Source of the DNA: Tyzzerella sp. UBA1042
GTDB lineage: Bacteria > Bacillota > Clostridia > Lachnospirales > Anaerotignaceae
DNA: 19,100 bases
Direction of reading: 5' to 3'
Assembly: GCA_002316675.1 (NCBI GenBank)
Contig: DCDZ01000056.1
Coordinates: 35,435-54,534 of the forward strand
The position numbers and the translations under genes were made by a program. The notes under the pieces are model-generated. The model had not been told where the DNA came from, did not search any database, and saw only the letters and a program-made list of their open reading frames with translations. Shown one piece after another: positions 1 to 6,673 of this stretch (position 1 is its first letter; each line of letters opens with the position of its first letter).

Positions 1-22
1 TCTACCACTGAGCCACTCGCGC
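1..22 (-). tRNA. tRNA gene, 5' part only (cut by window edge)
   Basis: Read on the minus strand from position 22, the sequence gives a 7-base acceptor strand GCGCGAG, then U8 and G9, the D-stem strand GCTC and the D-loop AGTGGTAGA. This is the canonical 5' third of a bacterial tRNA. The anticodon arm lies outside the window, so the amino acid cannot be read. The short AGTGGTA D-loop is seen in glycine tRNAs among others, but that is only a hint. A good sigma-A promoter sits immediately upstream, which supports a real gene. Confidence 0.8.
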
Positions 23-39
23 ACTTGTTTTCAAGAGTC

Positions 40-69
40 ATTTTACAACAATTTCATATATTCTGTCAA
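40..69 (-). promoter_or_regulatory. sigma-A promoter for the tRNA
   Basis: On the minus strand there is a perfect -35 TTGACA (64-69) and a -10 TAAAAT (40-45), separated by 18 nt. Transcription would start about 10 nt before the tRNA 5' end, as expected for a short-leader tRNA transcript. It diverges from the plus-strand promoter at about 124-152. Confidence 0.75.
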
Positions 70-123
70 GTGTTATGTCCAGTATAACTTTTTGTATTTT
101 TTTAGTCGGTTTTGCATATTTTC

Positions 124-152
124 TGCCTTTTTTCTACACCTTATGCTATAAT
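124..152 (+). promoter_or_regulatory. extended -10 promoter for the AIM24-family gene
   Basis: The plus strand carries TGCTATAAT (144-152), a consensus -10 TATAAT with the extended TG motif. The hexamer 17 nt upstream (TGCCTT, 124-129) is a poor -35, so the extended -10 probably carries recognition. The inferred start would leave a leader of about 55-60 nt before the ATG at 216. Confidence 0.6.
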
Positions 153-215
153 AATACTGGCTCTATTCGAGGGCCTAACTTCTATATGTAATGCTTTAAA
201 TTAAGGAGGTAGCAC

Positions 216-896
216 ATGAAATATGAAATTGCGGGCGATACCTTGCCTGTGGTAATCTGTAAGCTTGATGCTGGAGAGACAATGATAACTGAAAAAGGCT
301 CCATGGCATGGATGTCTCCCAATATGGTGATGGAAACAACCACAAACGGCGGTGTAGGCAAAGCTTTTGGGAGAATGTTCTCCGGCGAATCCTTTTTTCA
401 GAACAAATATACAGCAAATGAAGGCTCCGGTGTGATTGCCTTTGCCTCCAGTTTTCCCGGAAGCATCAAAGCGTTTGAGGTAAACCCAAACCAAGAATAT
501 ATTCTGCAAAAAAGTGCATTTCTAGCAGGCGAAGCCGGTGTACAGCTTTCTGTGCACTTTCATAAAAAATTTGGCTCCGGCTTATTCGGCGGCGAAGGCT
601 TTATTCTGCAGCGCATATCGGGAAACGGCACTTTTTTTACAGAATTCGACGGTCATACTGTGGAATATGACCTGCAGGAAGGGCAAAAAATCGTGATCGA
701 CAGTGGCTATCTTGCTGCCATGAGCACAACCTGCCAAATGGACATCCAGATGGTTCCAGGGCTAAAAAATATGCTCTTTGGCGGAGAGGGCCTCTTTAAT
801 ACTGTAATCACCGGGCCGGGACACGTATGGTTGCAAACCATGCCCATCAGCTCCGTTGCTTCTGTATTAAAGCCTTTCTTTCCCTCCAGTTCATAA
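216..896 (+). CDS. AIM24 / TIGR00266 family protein
   Basis: This 226-residue protein matches the AIM24 (formerly DUF124) family, TIGR00266 branch, in length and layout. It is a glycine-rich beta-sandwich-type protein with no signal peptide or membrane helix. Recognisable blocks are an N-terminal LDAGETMITEKGSMAWM segment, FGRMFSGESFF near residue 50, GSGLFGGEGFILQRISGNG in the middle and a C-terminal GGEGLFNTVITGPGHVWLQ block. The biochemical role of bacterial members is not established; the name comes from a yeast mitochondrial inner-membrane protein. The start is set by AAGGAGGT (203-210), six bases before the ATG. It appears monocistronic, with its own extended -10 promoter and hairpins beyond the stop. 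Confidence 0.88.
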   Translation: MKYEIAGDTLPVVICKLDAGETMITEKGSMAWMSPNMVMETTTNGGVGKAFGRMFSGESFFQNKYTANEGSGVIAFASSFPGSIKAFEVNPNQEYILQKSAFLAGEAGVQLSVHFHKKFGSGLFGGEGFILQRISGNGTFFTEFDGHTVEYDLQEGQKIVIDSGYLAAMSTTCQMDIQMVPGLKNMLFGGEGLFNTVITGPGHVWLQTMPISSVASVLKPFFPSSS

Positions 897-911
897 TACA
901 ACTTCACACGT

Positions 912-954
912 AAGGAGAGCTTTGGTCCTTTCTAAGCTGCAGCAAGCTCTCCTT
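912..954 (+). other. stem-loop downstream of the AIM24-family gene
   Basis: AAGGAGAGCTT (912-922) is exactly complementary to AAGCTCTCCTT (944-954), giving an 11-bp perfect stem with a 21-nt loop. It begins 15 nt after the stop codon. No U-tract follows on the plus strand, so it may act as an mRNA 3' stabiliser or as the first of two tandem terminator hairpins rather than as a terminator by itself. Confidence 0.5.
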
Positions 955-958
955 CACC

Positions 959-997
959 AAGGCAGCACTACCGTTTTCATGGTTGGGGTTGCCTTTT
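959..997 (+). terminator. probable Rho-independent terminator of the AIM24-family gene
   Basis: AAGGCAGC (from 959) pairs with GGTTGCCTT (ending at 995) with some wobble and internal mismatch. TTTT follows at 994-997. It lies 5 nt beyond the 912-954 stem-loop, so the two form a tandem pair. The stem is imperfect and the U-tract short, so confidence is moderate. Confidence 0.45.
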
Positions 998-999
998 CA

Positions 1000-1314
1000 T
1001 GTTAAAGCAGCATTGTGCGCAGAAAAGACTGTCCTATGTGGGTATTGCAAGACTCCTTGAACCAAAAAACTACGAAAAACACCTGAAGCTTTGTGGATAC
1101 TACCTTCGTAATCACAGCGCTTTTACCTGCAATGAGTGTGGGTTACAGGCAAAAAGCAAAAAAGGCATAGGCCGTATTCCCCGAAAGTAGGGGCAAAAGA
1201 TTACCAAATGTTACCGCTTTTATTCTGAGGATAGTTGTGATACTATGTGTGTGTAACACTTTTGTAACAATTACATAACATTTTAGAAACAACTACGTAA
1301 AACTTTCCAATGAA
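1000..1314. other. intergenic gap without a recognised gene
   Basis: The 300-plus bases between the AIM24-family terminator and the CAP gene contain no gene I can support. A 63-codon plus-strand frame at 999-1190 lacks a ribosome binding site and starts inside the terminator. A small hairpin with CCCC and GGGG arms (about 1179-1193) and an AT-rich stretch with repeated TGTAACA-like words (1251-1283) lie in the right half. The CAP gene promoter must be in this stretch, but no hexamer pair was convincing. No known riboswitch class was recognised. Confidence 0.4.
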
Positions 1315-1330
1315 AAAGGAGGAACTTAAG

Positions 1331-2218
1331 ATGAAAAAATTTAGATTAGCCGCTGCTGTCTCCATCGCAGCTCTCTCCATGTCCGCACAGGCAATGGCTG
1401 CCCCCCTCACTGTAAATACAGCTTCCGAGAGCGATTGCCCTATCACGGCAAATGCAACAAGCAACAATTTAAACAGCATAAAAAATTTGGATAGCGTACT
1501 TCAAAATTCTTTGAAATCCGTTGACATTGATTCTATCATAAGCCAGTTAGGCTGTGCAGATGGGCAAGTAATTACAAACTTAGAATCCCTGAACGCCCTC
1601 AAAGGTACTAAAGACACTAACTGCCCAGCAGACACTGACTGCACCGGCGCAGACTGCCAGATCGGCACAGATTGTACCGGCGCTGATTGCCAGACAGGCA
1701 CAGATTGCACCGGCTCCGATTGCACAACGGATACTTCCAACAACGGATCCTCCAACAACGGATCCTCCAACAACGGATCCTCCAACAACGGATCCTCCAA
1801 CAACGGATCCTCCAACAATGGGAGCTCCGACAACGGATCCTCCGACAACACTACCGTTTCTGCCAATGCACAGGCAGTTGTTGACCTTGTAAATGCAGAA
1901 AGAGCAAAAGCAGGCTTGGGCGCATTAGAGATCGACCCTAATGTTACAAAAGCAGCGCAGGTTCGTGCAAAAGAAATCCAAACCTCTTTCTCTCACACAA
2001 GACCTGACGGAAGAACTCCTTTTACCTCCCTTGATGAGGCAGGTGCTTCTTACAAAGGTGCCGGCGAAAATATTGCCCTCGGACAAAAAACACCGGAACA
2101 GGTTATGAATGACTGGATGAACTCCCCGGGACACAAAGCCAATATTTTAAACTCCAAGTACAAATATATCGGTGTTGGCGTTGACGGCAATGCTTGGACA
2201 CAGCTCTTTACATACTAA
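1331..2218 (+). CDS. secreted CAP-domain (YkwD/SCP-like) protein with Cys-rich and SNNGS repeats
   Basis: This 295-residue exported protein starts with a Sec signal peptide (KK then a hydrophobic core, ending AMAA at about residue 24). A 70-residue spacer follows, then three 11-residue repeats of the type TDCTGADCQxG (about 102-134), a flexible SNNGS linker (about 137-171) and a CAP domain at 182-294. The CAP cavity residues are visible: H222 in SHTRPDG, E246 in GENIA and H268 in SPGHKANIL. CAP proteins of bacteria are secreted and often envelope- or spore-associated; their activity is mostly unknown. The mature part has nine cysteines, all before the linker and none in the CAP domain. I chose the ATG at 1331 over the in-frame ATG at 1310 because AAGGAGG (1316-1322) lies 8 nt before it and inside the longer frame. 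It is monocistronic with a strong terminator. Confidence 0.92.
   Translation: MKKFRLAAAVSIAALSMSAQAMAAPLTVNTASESDCPITANATSNNLNSIKNLDSVLQNSLKSVDIDSIISQLGCADGQVITNLESLNALKGTKDTNCPADTDCTGADCQIGTDCTGADCQTGTDCTGSDCTTDTSNNGSSNNGSSNNGSSNNGSSNNGSSNNGSSDNGSSDNTTVSANAQAVVDLVNAERAKAGLGALEIDPNVTKAAQVRAKEIQTSFSHTRPDGRTPFTSLDEAGASYKGAGENIALGQKTPEQVMNDWMNSPGHKANILNSKYKYIGVGVDGNAWTQLFTY
1634..1732 (+). repeat. 33-bp in-frame tandem repeat, 3 units
   Basis: Three consecutive 33-bp units (1634-1666, 1667-1699, 1700-1732) encode TDCTGADCQIG, TDCTGADCQTG and TDCTGSDCTTD. Cysteines recur at alternating spacings of 5 and 6 residues (104, 109, 115, 120, 126, 131). The units differ at several third positions, so this is older than the neighbouring 15-bp array. 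Confidence 0.9.
1736..1840 (+). repeat. 15-bp in-frame tandem repeat, 7 units (SNNGS linker)
   Basis: Seven 15-bp units run from 1736 to 1840. The first five are identical (TCCAACAACGGATCC), the sixth and seventh have diverged, and an eighth partial unit follows. Each encodes SNNGS or SDNGS, a hydrophilic flexible linker between the Cys-rich repeats and the CAP domain. Identical copies suggest recent expansion; copy-number change would keep the reading frame and only change linker length. Confidence 0.93.
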
Positions 2219-2277
2219 GAAAACTACATCAGAAAAAAAGAGGAATCCTCAGATTCCCCTCTAAAAATACTATTTTA

Positions 2278-2311
2278 AGGCGTCATCGTAAAACGATGGC
2301 GCCTTTCGATT
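2278..2311 (+). terminator. Rho-independent terminator of the CAP gene
   Basis: AGGCGTCATCGT (2278-2289) pairs with ACGATGGCGCCT (2293-2304), a 12-bp stem with one G-U wobble and a 3-base loop, followed by TTCGATTT. A second, bulged stem (AGAGGAATC with GATTCCCCTCT, 2239-2262) sits just upstream, 20 nt after the stop codon. Together they end the CAP transcript before the convergent minus-strand gene. Confidence 0.75.
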
Positions 2312-2334
2312 TCGACAAGGTCTCAGCTTTTCCA

Positions 2335-2358
2335 AAAGGAGGCCGCTTAAAGGCCCTC
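2335..2358 (-). terminator. possible terminator of the 2415-2987 gene
   Basis: On the minus strand GAGGGCC (2352-2358) faces GGCCTCC (2338-2344) across a 7-nt loop, with one mismatch and one wobble, and TTTT follows. It lies about 57 nt beyond the stop codon of the minus-strand gene. The stem is short, so this is a tentative call. Confidence 0.4.
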
Positions 2359-2414
2359 TGTATGGAAATCCTTTCCTTTATGGCAAAAGCAATTTATTTG
2401 CCGCCTAAGATTAC

Positions 2415-2987
2415 CTACAGAACAGTTGACCCATTCCAATCCACTTGGTTTGTAATATCCTCATTCTTGTTATTATAAAAATTTAGAGTATCTAAGTCCA
2501 AATGATTTGACTCTATCCGGTCATCCATTTCCAGATGAACAAAAAACCGTGGTTTTTCGGGAATATCCATACTGTAAGCTTGACCCTCCAGGGTAAATGT
2601 GATGCTTGCAATTTTTGAGCCGATATTTCTTCCGCCAAAAAACAAATATCTTTTATCACCGCTGTCTGCAATCCACTCTTTGAAATTACCGTCTCCGGTA
2701 CTCAGCCTCTCAATTTTATAGCCCCCGGTAATTCCCCTCACTAAAGTAGCAACCCCTATTTGCTGGTTTAATTCCAGCAAAACATATTTGGTTTTTCCCA
2801 CCGTAATGAAATCATACAGTTCTATATGGTTTGCACTTTCTACGCTGTGCCCACGATTGTAAAACTGATTGAGCTGTTCCTCTAAATTACTGCCATCCCC
2901 TTGAACGGGATAGGAAAAAGAATAAGCAAGGGCACTTACAGCAATAGAGACTGTCACACCAATTCCTAAAATAATCTGTTTTTTCAT
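2415..2987 (-). CDS. hypothetical protein with N-terminal membrane anchor or signal peptide
   Basis: I do not recognise a family for this 190-residue protein. Residues 4-22 are a hydrophobic stretch after MKKQ, consistent with a signal peptide or single membrane anchor. No lipobox cysteine is present, and the rest is soluble, mixed alpha/beta in character and predicted to be outside the cell. The start is supported by AAAGGAG 6-7 nt upstream on the minus strand. It lies 83 nt downstream of the ABC ATPase gene in the same direction, so it may be the last gene of that operon or an independent unit; no clear promoter or terminator was seen in the gap. Confidence 0.7.
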   Translation of the reverse strand: MKKQIILGIGVTVSIAVSALAYSFSYPVQGDGSNLEEQLNQFYNRGHSVESANHIELYDFITVGKTKYVLLELNQQIGVATLVRGITGGYKIERLSTGDGNFKEWIADSGDKRYLFFGGRNIGSKIASITFTLEGQAYSMDIPEKPRFFVHLEMDDRIESNHLDLDTLNFYNNKNEDITNQVDWNGSTVL

Positions 2988-3070
2988 TAGAATCTCCTTT
3001 CCCTGTGAACTACGTTTCTAAGGAAATCTGTAAAAACAAAATTTTCCTCTGCACAAGTAAACAGCAATGC

Positions 3071-3796
3071 TTATTCCTCCCCATCCAAAAAGGAGCAAAA
3101 TCCATCCTCCCGATATCCGATGGTTTCCTTCATTAGGCTTTGAATGGTTTTCCCCTCTTGCCGCAAGGCCTCCAAGGTAATATCCACTGCAATTTCATTG
3201 TCTTTTAATATAATCACCCGATCTACAAAGTTTTCAATTTCTTTGATTTCATGGGTTGTAATAAAAATCGTTTCCTTCCCCGTCAAGGTTCCCGATAATG
3301 CCTGCATAAAATCCTGTCTGGTAAACATATCCTTTCCCACAAAAGGCTCATCCATCATAATATACGGTGTTTTTTTTGCCATGCCCGCGGCAACTTCCGC
3401 CTTCGCCTTCTGCCCCTTTGACATTTTTTTCATGGGGCGCTCTTCTAAGTGAAAAAAATCCAAAAGCAGTTCAAAATAAGCCATATCAAAGGAAGGGAAA
3501 AAATCCCCCAGAAATCTTCCATAGGCCTTGGGTGTCAAATCATTAAAATACGTCCCCGCTTCACTAATAAAAGCGATTTGACCTGCAAGGGCTTGAGGGG
3601 CCTTGCCGTCTATTGTAATGTGAGAGCCCGCATCGGGCACCATCAGCCCCCCAATGAGCTTTAAAAGAGTTGTTTTTCCCGCACCGTTGGCGCCCAGCAC
3701 CGCCACAATCTGCCCCGCGGGAACTGTAAATGTGATATCCTGCAATACCGTTTTATAATTCGGATAGGTAAAATATAGCTTGCTTATCTCCACCAT
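3071..3796 (-). CDS. ABC transporter ATP-binding protein
   Basis: This 241-residue protein is a single ABC nucleotide-binding domain that powers a membrane exporter or sensor complex from the cytoplasmic side. Visible motifs are Walker A GANGAGKTT (35-43), an ABC signature variant MSKGQ (125-129) in place of LSGGQ, Walker B YIMMDEP with D149 and E150, and the H-loop histidine H182 in TTHEIKE. The Q-loop region reads FISEAG, with glutamate where glutamine is usual, as in several BcrA/YtrB-type ATPases. Its start overlaps the upstream 493-residue protein gene by 13 bp, indicating translational coupling. It is the fourth gene of the GntR-regulated cassette. The transported substrate cannot be deduced. 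Confidence 0.93.
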   Translation of the reverse strand: MVEISKLYFTYPNYKTVLQDITFTVPAGQIVAVLGANGAGKTTLLKLIGGLMVPDAGSHITIDGKAPQALAGQIAFISEAGTYFNDLTPKAYGRFLGDFFPSFDMAYFELLLDFFHLEERPMKKMSKGQKAKAEVAAGMAKKTPYIMMDEPFVGKDMFTRQDFMQALSGTLTGKETIFITTHEIKEIENFVDRVIILKDNEIAVDITLEALRQEGKTIQSLMKETIGYREDGFCSFLDGEE

Positions 3797-5265
3797 AAAT
3801 CTCCCACCTTTCCATTGGTTGGTGCAAGCTCAACAAACTGCCTTTGCCTTTGCTCAATCATGCCATCGGCAGATTGCGTCTGCATAGCTTCCTTCAAATA
3901 AGGTGCCTTTTTTGCGATATTATATTTTGAATACTTTTTATAGCTATCCTCATAATAATTCGTTTCCAGTTTCCCCTGATACAGCATTTTCCCCGTATCT
4001 CCATTCATCACGCTAAGATACAGCTGTGAACCATAGTAATCAGAAGCCTTTGTTTCTTCTCCCAAATCTGTGGATGCATCAAAAATCAGATTATTTCTGC
4101 AGGCGGTAAGGAACATTCCCGAGGATTTGTCATAGCAATTCATCCTTTTTAACCCTTCCTCGTTGATTTGGTACAGCCCATCTTCCACGCAGCTCCAAAC
4201 TTGAGTATTCTCATTCTGCTCAACCACTTCATACATCCGGTAATGAACGGATACATCGCCTCCGTCCCATGCCACAACTTCCGCCTCGGCATAATCTATC
4301 TTATCACCTTGCTCTGTAGGGAGCACATCTTGATTTGTTAGTTTGCCTTCCACATCGTATACCTCAAACAAAAGCTTTTCGTCTTCTATTCTAAAAATTC
4401 CAAAGGCATTGTCCCCCAATGCGAACATCCCCAGCACACGGTTATGGGCATCCACAGGAAAGGTGCGAATCCGCTTCGCCCCGCCATATTCTTTCTGCTG
4501 ATAAAGCTCTCCTTCCTCCTCCGGAGCCGCTGCGCGTAGGTCCTCCTCTTGAATGCGGAACAATCCTGTCGCTCCCCTGCATTCCCGTGTGGAGGCAACA
4601 AGGCCGTAATAGGCATCGCCTGCCTTCACCAAGTAGCTCTGCATCTCTATATTTGTAAAGGAGGACTCTGTATAGCTGGATCTACCATCCTGCCTATTCC
4701 CTCTGGTGTAATAAACTTCTTTTTCCACATACATTCCAGTGGCAACTCTGGCCTCCCTGCCCCCATTGACCTCCCAAAAGCCCATATAAATATCCACTTT
4801 ATCTGCATAAACGGTTTCACCGCTGGCAAATTCACCATCATTAAAATATCCACTCTCCAGAACTGCTTCATGGATACCCTCCTTACGGCGGATTTTTGCA
4901 TCTGCCGAAGGGGCGGAATCTATGAAAGCCGTCAGTTCTTGGGAAAATCCGTTCTCATAGTAATTGTAGCTATACCTTTCGAGCCCCATAATTGCCCTTC
5001 TGTCTGCATAAAACAGATTCTTAATTTCCTCCGTACCGAAGGGATAAAATGTTGTAGAAAGCTCCCCCTCCTCTATACGAAAAATAACGCCATGGGTGCC
5101 GTCTCCGGCCACACCTTCCACAGGAAAAATATTTAAGTATTCTCGCTGTCCCTCTATGTCTTTTAGAGAAAAGGTACCGTTTTGTTGCCAGCGGCACATC
5201 ATACCCAAAAAAACAGCAAAAACCAGAAGGGAACCAACTAGTATCCAAATCACCTTGTTTTTCAT
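3784..5265 (-). CDS. membrane-anchored extracytoplasmic protein of the ABC cassette, with four repeated motifs
   Basis: This roughly 493-residue protein has one N-terminal membrane helix (about 5-22) and a large hydrophilic domain predicted to be outside the membrane. No named domain was recognised. A short motif recurs four times: GVIFRIEEGEL (59-69), GLFRIQEEDL (234-243), GIFRIEDEKL (289-298) and GLYQINEEGL (363-372). That pattern suggests a repeated beta-sheet fold such as a propeller, which is an inference. The start at 5265 is preferred to the ATG at 5271, because the ribosome binding site AAGGGGGG abuts 5271 directly but lies about 6 nt from 5265. It sits between permease (gap about 12 nt) and ATPase (13-bp overlap), so it is probably a structural or sensory subunit of the transporter. 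Confidence 0.75.
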   Translation of the reverse strand: MKNKVIWILVGSLLVFAVFLGMMCRWQQNGTFSLKDIEGQREYLNIFPVEGVAGDGTHGVIFRIEEGELSTTFYPFGTEEIKNLFYADRRAIMGLERYSYNYYENGFSQELTAFIDSAPSADAKIRRKEGIHEAVLESGYFNDGEFASGETVYADKVDIYMGFWEVNGGREARVATGMYVEKEVYYTRGNRQDGRSSYTESSFTNIEMQSYLVKAGDAYYGLVASTRECRGATGLFRIQEEDLRAAAPEEEGELYQQKEYGGAKRIRTFPVDAHNRVLGMFALGDNAFGIFRIEDEKLLFEVYDVEGKLTNQDVLPTEQGDKIDYAEAEVVAWDGGDVSVHYRMYEVVEQNENTQVWSCVEDGLYQINEEGLKRMNCYDKSSGMFLTACRNNLIFDASTDLGEETKASDYYGSQLYLSVMNGDTGKMLYQGKLETNYYEDSYKKYSKYNIAKKAPYLKEAMQTQSADGMIEQRQRQFVELAPTNGKVGDLWWR

Positions 5266-5277
5266 ATCCATCCCCCC

Positions 5278-6129
5278 TTAAATATCTTTTCTACGTTTTA
5301 AACGATATACCGCCGCAAAAATGAGCAATATACCCAACAGCACTGCCGCTGCAAATAGGACACCGCTACAGGGCAGTATGGTTTCCGATGAATACAGCAG
5401 CTGGTTTTCAAATAAGACCCACCCACGATAAAAGGCTGTAAAAAAACCAAACAGCACCACCAGAAACAGCCCAATTCGTACAAAAACATATTCATTATAC
5501 AATCCAGCAAATACCACCGCCCCACTGGAAAGAAACAATCCCCCGGCAAGCGTTAAGGCCTGAATCCAAGAGACTGGAAAACAGCAGGATAAAAAAATGC
5601 TGCGGTGAAACGCCAAAAATAAACCGTTGGTTATGTAGGTATTGAATTCCCGCAATGTTACCTCCTCGGATATGCGCAAAACTGCCTTTGAGGCCGCTTC
5701 CTCATATACAGAAGTAACAGGATAATATAGAAGCAGCATAGCAATCAGCCACACAGCAAAGTAAAGCCCGATGGCCGCACAGGCACTTAAAAAAAAGGCA
5801 AAAAAAACCTGATGTTTTTTCATGGGCAACGTAAAAATGGTATACATCCCTTTTCCGTTGGTGTAAAATGCGTTAATCTGCAGAAAAATAGACACAAACA
5901 GTGTAACCAGCCCAAGGAAAAAGAGAATACCCACGCCGCTGTAATCTACAACTAAATCATAGGTGCGAAATTCTATGGCAATATGCTCATAAGCATTATT
6001 TTGGCTGAAATTCCCTGCGGCGAAAAGCAGGAGAATACCCACGATCAAAGAAATACTTAGTATAAATTTCTCACTCTTTTGAAAAAACCAGACAAATAAA
6101 TAATTGCTAAGCTTCAGCGTATTTTTCAT
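5278..6129 (-). CDS. ABC transporter membrane permease (ABC-2-like)
   Basis: The 283-residue protein is very hydrophobic, with about six membrane segments (roughly 22-39, 66-87, 109-135, 185-210, 217-234 and 255-275) and a basic C-terminal tail RLKRRK. The segment YTIFTLPMKKHQ (96-107) resembles the TLP-plus-basic motif that follows the second helix in many ABC-2-type permeases. A soluble loop at about 138-168 would face outside. Its start lies inside the end of the GntR gene (23-bp overlap), and the next gene follows about 12 nt after its stop. It is the membrane partner of the ATPase at 3071-3796; the substrate is unknown. Confidence 0.82.
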   Translation of the reverse strand: MKNTLKLSNYLFVWFFQKSEKFILSISLIVGILLLFAAGNFSQNNAYEHIAIEFRTYDLVVDYSGVGILFFLGLVTLFVSIFLQINAFYTNGKGMYTIFTLPMKKHQVFFAFFLSACAAIGLYFAVWLIAMLLLYYPVTSVYEEAASKAVLRISEEVTLREFNTYITNGLFLAFHRSIFLSCCFPVSWIQALTLAGGLFLSSGAVVFAGLYNEYVFVRIGLFLVVLFGFFTAFYRGWVLFENQLLYSSETILPCSGVLFAAAVLLGILLIFAAVYRLKRRKDI

Positions 6130-6511
6130 TTTTTTCCCCCTTTTCCCATTCCTGCTGCAACAAGCCCTGAACCTCCTCCAAGGAGAGCTTATTTTCCTTC
6201 AATTTTTTTACAAACTCCGCCACCAGACCTGCAGTCATTTCCCGCTGAATATCCAGCAGCATATCCTCGTCAAAATATAAAATGCTGACGGTATTTTTCG
6301 GGGTCAAAACCAGCCCCGCCTCTTCTAATGTGCGGAATGCTTTTTGAGCCGTGTTCGGATTTATTTTTAACAAGGTTGCCAATTCCCGCCTTGAGGGCAA
6401 AAGATCTCCCTTTTTTGCTCTTCCTAAAAAAATCTGGCGTTTCACAAATTCGTTTATTTGTGCATAAACCGGCTCCGCAGTATTCAAAACCATCTCTGCA
6501 AAATCTAGCAT
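6107..6511 (-). CDS. GntR-family transcriptional regulator, YtrA type
   Basis: This 134-residue protein has an N-terminal winged helix-turn-helix (about 12-80) and only a short helical tail. That is the YtrA subfamily layout, which lacks a large ligand domain. The recognition region reads LPSRRELATLLKINPNTAQKAFRTLEEAGL (key residues P39, S40, R41, N51, N53, T54). YtrA-type proteins typically repress their own ABC-transporter operon; in Bacillus subtilis the ytr operon responds to cell-wall antibiotics. Here the gene is first in the operon, overlaps the permease by 23 bp, and has a strong AAGGAGGG site 6 nt before the ATG. An inverted repeat overlaps its promoter, consistent with autorepression. 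Confidence 0.92.
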   Translation of the reverse strand: MLDFAEMVLNTAEPVYAQINEFVKRQIFLGRAKKGDLLPSRRELATLLKINPNTAQKAFRTLEEAGLVLTPKNTVSILYFDEDMLLDIQREMTAGLVAEFVKKLKENKLSLEEVQGLLQQEWEKGEKNEKYAEA

Positions 6512-6529
6512 ACAATCCCTCCTTACAAG

Positions 6530-6576
6530 TGTACTATTTCAATAACACACTCTATGTGTATTATATCTATAGTACA
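6530..6576. promoter_or_regulatory. candidate GntR/YtrA operator (8-bp inverted repeat)
   Basis: TGTACTAT (6530-6537) and ATAGTACA (6569-6576) are exact inverted copies, 31 nt apart. One half-site lies in the -35/-10 spacer and the other just downstream of the expected transcription start. A second, smaller inverted repeat (ACACA 6545-6549 and TGTGT 6555-6559) lies between them at the start site. Binding there would block RNA polymerase. Binding by the adjacent regulator is inferred, not shown. Confidence 0.6.
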
Positions 6577-6588
6577 TTTTTGTGTCAA
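6560..6588 (-). promoter_or_regulatory. sigma-A promoter of the GntR-ABC operon
   Basis: The minus strand has consensus TTGACA (6583-6588) and consensus TATAAT (6560-6565), separated by exactly 17 nt. It is the strongest promoter match in the window. Transcription would start near 6553, about 40 nt before the GntR start codon. Confidence 0.9.
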
Positions 6589-6673
6589 TAGAAAAAGGGC
6601 ATTTGTCGAAATGTTTTCTTTCTATAGAAAAAAAACCCAATTCTGCCAAAGGTATGCTTATAAAAAAGCATAG

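Noticed and set aside
999..1190. 63-codon plus-strand frame with a C-x2-C pair (TCNEC)
   Set aside because: No ribosome binding site, its ATG lies at the edge of the upstream terminator, the composition is unconvincing and no family is recognisable. The C-x2-C spacing alone is not evidence of a zinc protein.
1310..1330. Upstream in-frame ATG for the CAP gene
   Set aside because: It would place the AAGGAGG ribosome binding site inside the coding region and put MKKEELK before a normal signal peptide; the ATG at 1331 fits better.
1501..1866. 121-codon minus-strand frame rich in LLEDP repeats
   Set aside because: It is the mirror image of the 15-bp and 33-bp repeats inside the CAP gene. The plus-strand gene has a signal peptide, ribosome binding site and CAP domain.
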